A DNA stretch of 28,747 nt. Origin: SCRA01 sp035533275. Its GTDB lineage: Bacteria; Vulcanimicrobiota; Vulcanimicrobiia; Vulcanimicrobiales; SCRA01. Made by a program: the position numbers and the translations under genes. Each line of letters starts with the position of its first letter. Within the stretch, counting starts at the first letter, position 1. The notes below the pieces were generated by a model. That model did no database searches and was not told the origin of the DNA. It was given only the letters and a program-made list of their open reading frames with translations. This document shows, piece after piece, positions 22,925 to 28,747 of this stretch. The stretch spans positions 1 to 28,747 of the forward strand of contig DATLUD010000080.1 of NCBI GenBank assembly GCA_035533275.1, given 5' to 3'.

Positions 22925-23488
22925 TCACCCGCCGTCTTGCGGCGTCCGCTCGAGTCGTTGAGGATCGTATGACCGCTCGGTGAGACGCGCGCGGATGTGC
23001 GCGAAGGTCGCATCGTCGAGCGACGGCGTCCGGGAGAGCACCCACAGGAAGCGTCGCCGCGGCTCGCCGACCACGGCGTACCGGTACTCGGCGTCCCGAT
23101 CGATGATCCAGTAGTCGCCGGCGGGAAGAAACGGGTTGAACTTCACCTTCAGCTTGGCGTTGGTGGCGGCGTCGGCCACCGTCGCGACGGCGCGCGCCAC
23201 GATCACCCGCCCGGCGGCCGTCGTGCAGCGGTTCTCCACTACCACGCTTCCGTCGCGACGCAACGCGTACTCCGCCGTCGTGTTCTTGGCGCAGCACCGC
23301 TGCCAAGGAGCGGGGTAGCGCGCGATCTCGAACCAGCGGCCTTGGTAGCGCTCGAGATCGACGTGCGCCGCCGTCTCGAGCGCGGGAAGCGACTCCGCGC
23401 CGGGGCGCGCCAGGCGATACACGAGTGCGGCCGCGAGTCCGGCGCCCACGCCGGCTCCGGCCCAGGTGAGTCCTCGAGACGCGTTCAT
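22925..23488 (-). CDS. Bacterial lipocalin (Blc-like)
   Basis: A 187-residue envelope protein. The N-terminal hydrophobic helix (residues 8-26) is a signal anchor or signal peptide without a lipobox cysteine, so unlike E. coli Blc it is probably not a lipoprotein. The lipocalin G-x-W motif is in YQGRWFEIARYP (about 49-60), followed by the C-x-N-x-T-A-E-Y pattern (CCAKNTTAEYAL), the GDYWIID strand and the late RRFLWVLSRTP strand typical of bacterial lipocalins. The family binds lipids or lysophospholipids. The doubled cysteine before the second strand is notable. A TATAGA box ends six bases before the ATG, so the mRNA may be leaderless. It is upstream of the SQR-like gene. Confidence 0.9.
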   Translation of the reverse strand: MNASRGLTWAGAGVGAGLAAALVYRLARPGAESLPALETAAHVDLERYQGRWFEIARYPAPWQRCCAKNTTAEYALRRDGSVVVENRCTTAAGRVIVARAVATVADAATNAKLKVKFNPFLPAGDYWIIDRDAEYRYAVVGEPRRRFLWVLSRTPSLDDATFAHIRARLTERSYDPQRLERTPQDGG

Positions 23489-23553
23489 GCGCTCTCTATA
23501 CCCATCCCGCGCCGCCGTCTTCTCGTGCTCTTCCTATCGCTTCCACCTGCCGG

Positions 23554-23562
23554 TGCTAGCGT
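23554..23562 (+). promoter_or_regulatory. Extended -10 promoter before the lipoamide dehydrogenase-like gene
   Basis: TGC-TAGCGT (23554-23562) would give transcription from about 23569, a 15-base leader that consists almost entirely of the GGAGAGGAGAGG ribosome binding site. The region also holds the opposite-strand TATAGA box of the lipocalin gene, so it is a compact divergent promoter. Confidence 0.4.
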
Positions 23563-23583
23563 GGTCGCGGAGAGGAGAGGCTG

Positions 23584-24987
23584 ATGCAGAACGTGGATGT
23601 CCTGGTCATCGGTGGCGGCCCAGGAGGCACGCCGGCGGCAATGGTCCTGGCCCAAGCTGGGCGCAGCGTGATGCTCGTCGAGGCGGGTCCGGGCTTGGGC
23701 GGTACGTGCCTCTTCCAAGGATGCATCCCATCGAAGATCTTCCGCGAGTCCGCGGCACGCCTCGACGACCTCGCGCGCGCGGCGCGCTTGGGCGTCCGCC
23801 CGGCGGTTCCGCAACCGACCATCGATTGGGCCGCCGTACAGGCGCGCCGCCGCGAGGTGTTAGAGCGGCGGGCCGAAGGCGCGCTGGCGCAAGCACGCGG
23901 GATTCCGACGCTGGAAGTGGTTTTCGGACGCGCGCGTCTTACCGGCTCGCGCCGCGCCGTGATCGAGATGCGCGGGAAGCGCCGCGAGGTCGGGTTCGAG
24001 CGAGCCATCCTGGCGACGGGCTCGCTGCCCAATCGGCTGCCCGTTCCCGGGGCGGAGTTGCCGGGCGTTCTCACGTCTGAGGGACTGATCGACATCGGCT
24101 ACGTGCCGAAGCGCCTCGCGCTGATCGGCGGCGGACCCATCGGCGTTGAGATGGCGCAGATCTTTCACCTGCTCGGCAGCGCGGCCACGATACTCGAAGC
24201 GGGTTCTCGCATCCTGGAGCCGGTCGACGCGGTCCTCGCGGAACGACTGACGCAACGGCTACGACGCGGCGGAATCACCGTCTCTACGGGCGTGGAGGTG
24301 CGGTCCATCGAGGCCGAAGACGGACGGTATCTCGTGCGCTACACCTCGGGTGCCAAGGAGCTGGTTGCCGAAGCCGACGTTGTCGTCATGGCGACCGGTC
24401 GTCACCCCAACGTGGATCACCTCGGGCTCGACCAGACGCGCGTGCGTTACAACCGCCACGGGGTCCACGTCGACGCTCAGCTCCAAACCGACGAGCATGG
24501 GATCTTCGCGATCGGCGACCTGGTCGGACACCCCATGTTCGCCCATTGGGCCAGCGCCCAGGCGTTAGCCGTCGCTGGACACCTGTTGGGCCTTCCGGAG
24601 GCATTTCCCAGCCCCGATCGGAACAGCGCCGTCATCTTCTCCCGACCTGAGCTGTCGATGGCAGGCCTGACGGAGGAAGCCGCGCGTGCGGCCGGCCATC
24701 CCGTGTCGGTGGCCGAATACGACTACCGCGGCGACGCACGCGCCCAAATCGACGACGACGCCGACGGGCTGCTGCGCCTGGTCTATCGTAGCGACGATCG
24801 GCGCATTCTCGGCGTGCATGCGCTGAAGGAGGGCTCCTCAGAGATCATCGGCGAAGCGGCGCTCGCCGTGGCCGGCGGTCTACGCATCGAACAGCTCGCG
24901 TCGGCCGTTCATCCTCATCCCACGCTGACCGAAGCATTCGGCTTCGCGGCGCGCCGTGCGGGTCACCCTTTGGCGAACGCGTTGTAG
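23584..24987 (+). CDS. Dihydrolipoyl dehydrogenase-like pyridine nucleotide-disulfide oxidoreductase
   Basis: A 467-residue homodimeric flavoenzyme. The FAD motif G-G-G-P-G-G (about residues 11-16), the redox disulfide G-G-T-C42-L-F-Q-G-C47-I-P-S-K, the NAD motif G-G-G-P-I-G-V-E (about 182-189), the second FAD contact A-I-G-D-L, and the C-terminal active-site H-P-H-P-T-L-T-E are all intact. The usual N-V between the cysteines is F-Q here. In 2-oxoacid dehydrogenase complexes this enzyme reoxidises lipoamide; stand-alone relatives reduce other disulfides or quinones. No E1/E2 genes are nearby, so it is an orphan. The ATG follows a long purine-rich ribosome binding site. Its 3' end overlaps the convergent small membrane gene by 25 bases. 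Confidence 0.88.
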   Translation: MQNVDVLVIGGGPGGTPAAMVLAQAGRSVMLVEAGPGLGGTCLFQGCIPSKIFRESAARLDDLARAARLGVRPAVPQPTIDWAAVQARRREVLERRAEGALAQARGIPTLEVVFGRARLTGSRRAVIEMRGKRREVGFERAILATGSLPNRLPVPGAELPGVLTSEGLIDIGYVPKRLALIGGGPIGVEMAQIFHLLGSAATILEAGSRILEPVDAVLAERLTQRLRRGGITVSTGVEVRSIEAEDGRYLVRYTSGAKELVAEADVVVMATGRHPNVDHLGLDQTRVRYNRHGVHVDAQLQTDEHGIFAIGDLVGHPMFAHWASAQALAVAGHLLGLPEAFPSPDRNSAVIFSRPELSMAGLTEEAARAAGHPVSVAEYDYRGDARAQIDDDADGLLRLVYRSDDRRILGVHALKEGSSEIIGEAALAVAGGLRIEQLASAVHPHPTLTEAFGFAARRAGHPLANAL

Positions 24988-25208
24988 AGGAGCGCGAGGA
25001 TCGCGCCGCCGATCAGGCCGTCGAAGAACCCCCAGATCCCGCCGATGATCCCGCCAACGAACGACGGCGCGTACCCGATGTAGAGGCTCGACAGAGGCGT
25101 CACCAGATCCTTGCCCCATCCGAAGGCGCCGATCCATCCCAAGAAGAGCACTCCCGAGCCCCACAACAGCCCCGCGGCCAGCCCAGCCGCTCCCGCGTTG
25201 ATTCTCAT
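24963..25208 (-). CDS. Small Gly-rich membrane protein downstream of torA
   Basis: An 81-residue protein with two or three hydrophobic segments (residues 5-28, 42-60 and 62-78) rich in Gly and Ala, with the pattern SFVGGIIGGIWGFFDGLIGGAIL near its C-terminus. I recall such proteins being labelled bacteriophage holin in automatic annotation, but no phage genes are near, so that label should not be trusted. GAGGAGG stands just before the ATG at 25208. It starts 15 bases after the torA stop and is likely the third gene of the tor operon. It occupies a place comparable to the small TorE membrane protein of other tor operons, but I see no sequence support for equivalence. Confidence 0.75.
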   Translation of the reverse strand: MRINAGAAGLAAGLLWGSGVLFLGWIGAFGWGKDLVTPLSSLYIGYAPSFVGGIIGGIWGFFDGLIGGAILALLYNAFAKG

Positions 25209-25223
25209 GCTTGCCTCCTCGCG

Positions 25224-27680
25224 TTAGCCCGGCACGACCGCCGGAGGATCAAAAGCGCTGACCGCCGGAAGCGCGCCGTCGTACTTCTTCACCTCGACCA
25301 GCGCCGTGTTGGCAACGTTGCCTTGAGCCAGTTGCGAGGTCCCCTTGTCGAGCGTCAGCACGTTGACCAAGCCGTGCTTGCAGCGGGACCCGTCTTGTTC
25401 CGGCGCCTCCGGATCGTACCATCCACCCTCGTGCAGGATCACGACCCCGCGCCGCACGCGCTCGGTTACTAGGGCCCCAGCCAACACTTCCCCGCGGTCG
25501 TTGAAGACGCGCACCACGTCCCCGTTGGAGATGCCGCGCTCGCGCGCTTCGTCGACGTTGATCCAAATCGGCTCGCGCTCGTTCACCTCGTACCATGTGC
25601 GAATCCACGTGTTGTCGAGCTGCGAATGCAGGCGGTACCGCGGATGCGGCGAGAGCAGGTGCAGCGGATACTCCTTGGCCTTCTCCCCGCCGAGCCACTC
25701 CGCCGGCTCCAGCCACGTCGCATGCGGCGGGCAATCGTCATAGTGGTAGCCTTCGATCGTCTTGGAGTAGAGCTCTATCTTGCCGGAAGGGGTTCCCAGA
25801 GGATGGAGCGCGGGGTTCTCCCGGAAGTCCGCGTGGCGCGTGTAGCTCTTGGCGCTCTCCGGTATCGAGAACTGCACGTAGCCCTTCTCCCAGAACTCGT
25901 CGAAGGCCGGCATCTCGATCGTCATCGCCGCCGCCTGCTTCTCGGCAGCGGCGTAAAACGACCGCAGCCAGCCCATCTCGCTCTTCCCCTCGGTGAAGGC
26001 CTGCTCGAAGCCGAGACGCCGCGCGACGCCCGCCAGGATCTCCAGGTCGCTGCGCGACTCGAAGAGCGGCTCGATCACCTGCCGCATCGCCACGATGTAC
26101 TCGCGCGAGTAGGCCCCGCACACCTCGACGTCGTTCCGCTCAAACGTGGTGGTCGCCGGCAGCACGATGTCGGCGTGCTTCGCGGTCGCCGTCCAGAACG
26201 GATCCTGCACGATGATGGTTTCGGGGCGCCGCCAGGCCTCTACGATCTTGTTCGTCTGCCACAGATGCGTCAGCGGGTTCCCGCCTGCCCAGTAGATCAA
26301 GCGAATGTCGGGATAGGTGACGGCTCCTCCGTTATACGGCACACGCTCTCCTGGGTGGAGGAACATGTCGGCCACGCGCTCGAACGGCAGCGCGCTCTTG
26401 ACGGGGTTCCGGCCCGCCGAGATTCCGGGAATGTCTGGAGCGTCGGCAGCGAGGTCTCCGCCATTGTCGTAGTGATAGCTCACGCCGAATCCGCCTCCCG
26501 GCAGGCCGATCTGGCCGAGCATCGACGCCAGCGTCACCAGCATCCAGTACGGCTGCTCGCCGTGGTCGGCGCGCTGAATCGCGTAGCCGGACATGATCAT
26601 GGTGCGGCTCTGTGCCATCTCTCGCGCCAGATCGCGAACGACGTCCACGTCCAGGCCGGTGACGCGGGCAGCCCACGCGGGCGTCTTCGCGACGCCGTCG
26701 CTCTTTCCGGTAAGGTAGTCGAGGAAGGGCTCGAACCCGACCGTGTACTTTTCGACGAAGGCCTTGTCGTAGTGGCCCTCGTCGTAGAGCACGTGGGCGA
26801 TGCCGAGCATCAATGCGGTATCGGTGTTGGGGCGCGGAGCGACCCACGCGGCATCGAGGTACTCCGTTGTGTCGGTCTTGCGCGGGTCGATCGCCACCAC
26901 GCGGGCGTGACCGCCACGGACCTTCTCCCGGAAACGCTCGACGGCCGCGTAGGCGTAGTGATCCGATGGGTGCGTTCCGATCTGGTTGTTCTTGAGCGGG
27001 TCCACGCCCCAGAGCACGAGCAAGTCGGTGTGCTGCTGGATCATAGGCCACGCCGTCTGCTGGTCGTACACCTCCAAGTCGCCGATGACGTGCGGCAGGA
27101 TCACCATCGTCGCCGCGATGCTGGGGTCCCCCGAGCAGTCGGTGAAGCCCCCGAACAGCCCGAGCATCCGGCGGACGAGCGCTGAGGCGCTGTGGAGCAG
27201 ACCCGAGGACTTCCAGTCCGCGGTTCCCGGAAAGATGGCGGCATTGCCATGGGCTGCGCGAACGCGCTTGAGCTCGCCGGCAACCAGATCCAGCGCCTGG
27301 TCCCAACTGACGCGCACGAACTCCTCGCGCCCTCGTCCCGCTCCGCCTCCGGCCGCGCCATGCTCCAAGAAACCCTTGCGCACCGACGGGAAGCGCACGC
27401 GGCTCTCGGAGTAGACGCGGTCGGCGAACGCCTCGATCATGGGCGTCGGGTGCGCATCTCCCGCGAAAGCCGTCGCGTGCACGAAGCGGCCGCCCTGCAC
27501 GTGTCCTTGAATCATCCCCCAGTGCGTGGCCGTCGGCACCGCCGTCTCGATCAGCGGGTTCCCGCCGGCAATCGCGGGCAGCGCCGCGCTCGCCACGCCC
27601 GGAGGCAACAAGAGGCCGCTACCCAACGCGGCGCCTCCGGCGATGAAGGCCCGGCGGTCGATGAATCGTCTGCTGCTCAC
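25224..27680 (-). CDS. torA: Trimethylamine-N-oxide reductase-like molybdoenzyme
   Basis: An 818-residue periplasmic oxidoreductase of the DMSO/TMAO reductase branch, which reduces N- or S-oxides with a bis-MGD molybdenum centre. The N-terminus is a Tat signal (I-D-R9-R10-A-F-I followed by GGAALGSGLLL). The Mo-ligand region ADWKS158-SGLLHSAS matches the W-K-S of TorA, and there is no N-terminal Fe-S motif, as in TorA and BisC. Further TorA-type blocks are LGQIGLPGGGFG, AKHADIVLPATTTFERND and the C-terminal HSQLDN and HEGGWYDPE. The GTG start has AGGAGG seven bases upstream. It lies 15 bases after the TorC-like cytochrome gene. No TorD chaperone gene is seen in the window. TMAO, DMSO, biotin sulfoxide or methionine sulfoxide are all possible substrates. 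Confidence 0.92.
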   Translation of the reverse strand: MSSRRFIDRRAFIAGGAALGSGLLLPPGVASAALPAIAGGNPLIETAVPTATHWGMIQGHVQGGRFVHATAFAGDAHPTPMIEAFADRVYSESRVRFPSVRKGFLEHGAAGGGAGRGREEFVRVSWDQALDLVAGELKRVRAAHGNAAIFPGTADWKSSGLLHSASALVRRMLGLFGGFTDCSGDPSIAATMVILPHVIGDLEVYDQQTAWPMIQQHTDLLVLWGVDPLKNNQIGTHPSDHYAYAAVERFREKVRGGHARVVAIDPRKTDTTEYLDAAWVAPRPNTDTALMLGIAHVLYDEGHYDKAFVEKYTVGFEPFLDYLTGKSDGVAKTPAWAARVTGLDVDVVRDLAREMAQSRTMIMSGYAIQRADHGEQPYWMLVTLASMLGQIGLPGGGFGVSYHYDNGGDLAADAPDIPGISAGRNPVKSALPFERVADMFLHPGERVPYNGGAVTYPDIRLIYWAGGNPLTHLWQTNKIVEAWRRPETIIVQDPFWTATAKHADIVLPATTTFERNDVEVCGAYSREYIVAMRQVIEPLFESRSDLEILAGVARRLGFEQAFTEGKSEMGWLRSFYAAAEKQAAAMTIEMPAFDEFWEKGYVQFSIPESAKSYTRHADFRENPALHPLGTPSGKIELYSKTIEGYHYDDCPPHATWLEPAEWLGGEKAKEYPLHLLSPHPRYRLHSQLDNTWIRTWYEVNEREPIWINVDEARERGISNGDVVRVFNDRGEVLAGALVTERVRRGVVILHEGGWYDPEAPEQDGSRCKHGLVNVLTLDKGTSQLAQGNVANTALVEVKKYDGALPAVSAFDPPAVVPG

Positions 27681-27695
27681 CGTGCGCCTCCTACC

Positions 27696-28334
27696 TCACT
27701 GCTGCCGCGCATGGGCTTGCAGGTAGCGCGTCACCAGCGTGGCCTGCTCGGGATCCAGCGCGGCGTTCTTGACCATCGTTTGCAGGATGCCCGGCCATTG
27801 GTTGGCGGTGAACTCCGTGGGCGCGTGGAGGGCATGGCACGCGCTGCAGCGTGCGTCGTACAGCTCCTGCCCCGCGCTCCACACGGTGGCAACGTCAGGC
27901 ACGAGATGCTTGGAGCTCACGTATCCCGAAATCTGCACGTGCTTCCACACGGTCCCATAGTCGTCGCGGCGCTGCTCCAAGAGCTTGCGCTGCGTCACGG
28001 CTCCGGCGGTGAGCGTGGCCAGGATGATGCGCTGATCCGGCGCGGCGTAGAGCACCGAGCCGGCACCTTGGGCCGACCACCCCTCCACGATGACTGCCTC
28101 TCGGACGCCGCCGGCCTGCGGACCTACGCTCGGCGTCACGGCCGTGCCCGGCGTGATCGATCCGATCGCGGCGCCTCCATGTATGCCCTCGTAGAGCGGC
28201 GTCACGTCCTGGGCATACATCAGGCCAGCGCTCGATGCGGCCGGCGCGCCTTGCGCCGCCGACGACCAGCAGAGTGCCGCGAAGGCCGCCGCCGCTGCCA
28301 GTCCTATTGCCGTATCCGAGATGATCCTTTTCAT
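27696..28334 (-). CDS. Monohaem c-type cytochrome equivalent to the TorC C-terminal domain
   Basis: A 212-residue periplasmic protein. The signal peptide (MKRIISDTAIGLAAAAAFAALCWSS) is cleaved near A-Q-G-A. Residues about 40-150 form an SH3-like beta region (LYEG, then GWSAQGAGSVLYA and TVWKHVQISGYVSS). One haem site C163-S-A-C-H167 follows, with A-N-Q-W-P-G-I-L and Met187 as likely axial ligand. This order and the FTANQWPGIL block match the C-terminal domain of pentahaem TorC, which contacts TorA. The NapC-like tetrahaem membrane domain of TorC is missing. It begins at ATG 28334 after a G-rich site and sits directly upstream of torA. It probably delivers electrons to TorA; its own donor is not evident. 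Confidence 0.85.
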   Translation of the reverse strand: MKRIISDTAIGLAAAAAFAALCWSSAAQGAPAASSAGLMYAQDVTPLYEGIHGGAAIGSITPGTAVTPSVGPQAGGVREAVIVEGWSAQGAGSVLYAAPDQRIILATLTAGAVTQRKLLEQRRDDYGTVWKHVQISGYVSSKHLVPDVATVWSAGQELYDARCSACHALHAPTEFTANQWPGILQTMVKNAALDPEQATLVTRYLQAHARQQ

Positions 28335-28385
28335 GCCTGCCCCCCGTCCAGGCGCCTGCCAGTTCACACGCGACAACGTGGCTTG

Positions 28386-28421
28386 ATTCGCGAATGCCCG
28401 GGCGCGTCTGCCATTTGTCAA
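28386..28421 (-). promoter_or_regulatory. Candidate torCA promoter and palindrome
   Basis: On the minus strand a perfect TTGACA (28421 to 28416) is followed, about 20 bases on, by the ten-base palindrome ATTCGCGAAT (28386-28395). The palindrome overlaps where a -10 box would lie, suggesting operator control, although no good -10 hexamer is visible. It lies about 50 bases upstream of the cytochrome start codon. Confidence 0.35.
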
Positions 28422-28536
28422 CAACCTACGCCGCCCGTTCATCCAATCTTGGGAACGTCTCGTGAACGGGCGCATCGTGGCCGCTCTTCCGAGATCGCAA
28501 ATCCGGGCTTCTCGGAATATTCTCAGCGACCAGGGT

Positions 28537-28550
28537 CATAATGGGAGACT
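28537..28550 (+). promoter_or_regulatory. -10 box immediately before the adaptor gene
   Basis: CATAAT (28537-28542) ends eight bases before the GTG at 28551, so the transcript would start within about two bases of the start codon. GGGAG lies between them but would be lost or too short to act as a ribosome binding site in such a transcript. Confidence 0.4.
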
Positions 28551-28747
28551 GTGAGACGTCTTCGCTCGATCCTCGCCGTCGCCGCGGCGATCACCATCGT
28601 CGCGGTCGGTGTGGTCTGGCTGCTCCGCGCGCGCACCAACACCGCGGGACCTCGCTACGTGACCGCTCCGGCCGCGTACGGCAGCATCACCGCCTCCGTC
28701 GACGAGACGGGCACGGTGAACCCCGTCGATCAGATCCAGGTCGGCAC
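28551..28747 (+). CDS. HlyD/MacA-type efflux periplasmic adaptor (5' part only)
   Basis: Only the first 65 residues are in the window. They show a short basic N-terminus (MRRLRS), a single membrane helix (ILAVAAAITIVAVGVVWLL), a linker, and the start of a beta-barrel/lipoyl region with the motif G-S-I-T-A-S-V-D-E-T-G-T-V-N-P, which is characteristic of MacA-like membrane fusion proteins. Such adaptors join an inner-membrane MacB-type ABC transporter to an outer-membrane channel; those partners would lie downstream, outside the window. GTG at 28551 is the start. Confidence 0.75.
   Translation, partial: MRRLRSILAVAAAITIVAVGVVWLLRARTNTAGPRYVTAPAAYGSITASVDETGTVNPVDQIQVG

Noticed and set aside
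22857..23306. 150-codon upstream extension of the SQR-like protein
   Set aside because: The extension overlaps the lipocalin gene in another frame, has no similarity to the family, and a strong ribosome binding site sits at ATG 22856.
24963..25208. Holin/phage origin of the small membrane protein
   Set aside because: No endolysin, spanin or other phage gene is nearby, and the gene follows torA closely in an operon-like position.
25626..27185. Long plus-strand open frame (519 codons) opposite torA
   Set aside because: It lies entirely within the TorA gene, has no ribosome binding site, and its translation is Arg/His/Ala-rich with no motif. High GC content makes such antisense frames common.
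27192..28541. Plus-strand open frame of 449 codons opposite torA and the cytochrome
   Set aside because: It is opposite two genes with clear motifs and is compositionally biased.

Overview
The window comes from a GC-rich Gram-negative bacterium whose lineage I cannot place. The Gram-negative reading rests on a Tat-exported molybdoenzyme with a periplasmic c-type cytochrome, a bacterial lipocalin, a periplasmic solute-binding protein and a HlyD/MacA-type adaptor. I see no tRNA, rRNA, insertion sequence, phage module or CRISPR array. The content is dense chromosomal housekeeping and accessory metabolism in short operons, with GTG and TTG starts common.

Layout. Positions 1-732 (minus): a uracil-DNA glycosylase superfamily protein, cut by the window edge. 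967-2123 (plus): a YciI-like protein and a short-chain dehydrogenase. 2146-4639 (minus): EamA-type transporter, cyanase and a zinc-less quinone oxidoreductase. 4667-11631 (plus): a six-gene operon of MFS transporter, xylose-isomerase-like TIM barrel, NagD/AraL-type HAD phosphatase, GlpD, Na/Pi transporter with a PhoU-like tail, and the glycerol-3-phosphate-responsive antiterminator GlpP. 11695-12354: a cytochrome b561-like membrane protein. 12308-13835 (minus): ammonium transporter Amt and a possible 34-residue membrane peptide. 14130-17134 (plus): an orphan branched-chain-type binding protein and a CocE/NonD hydrolase. 17200-18769: a DrrAB-like ABC exporter. 18786-20393 (minus): a secreted Tyr/Pro/Trp-rich protein and quinolinate synthase NadA, divergent from a MESH1-like HD hydrolase (20573-21184). 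21296-21595: a small protein of unknown function. 21600-23488 (minus): lipocalin and a sulfide:quinone oxidoreductase-like flavoprotein. 23584-24987: a lipoamide-dehydrogenase-like enzyme. 24963-28334 (minus): a TMAO-reductase module (stand-alone TorC C-terminal cytochrome, TorA, small membrane protein). 28551 to the end: the start of a HlyD-type adaptor.

The most interesting unit is the 4667-11631 operon. Its genes fit uptake and oxidation of a phosphorylated C3/C4 compound, removal of phosphate from side products, movement of the freed phosphate, and control by GlpP. Its roughly 168-nt leader can fold into a 37-nt nested stem-loop that competes with an upstream stem, as expected of an attenuator. 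The second unit of note is a TorA system whose cytochrome has only the C-terminal monoheme part of TorC and lacks the NapC-type membrane tetraheme domain. Several genes have a -10 box so close to the start codon that the mRNA would be leaderless or nearly so, and several promoters share the extended -10 form TGC-TAnnnT.
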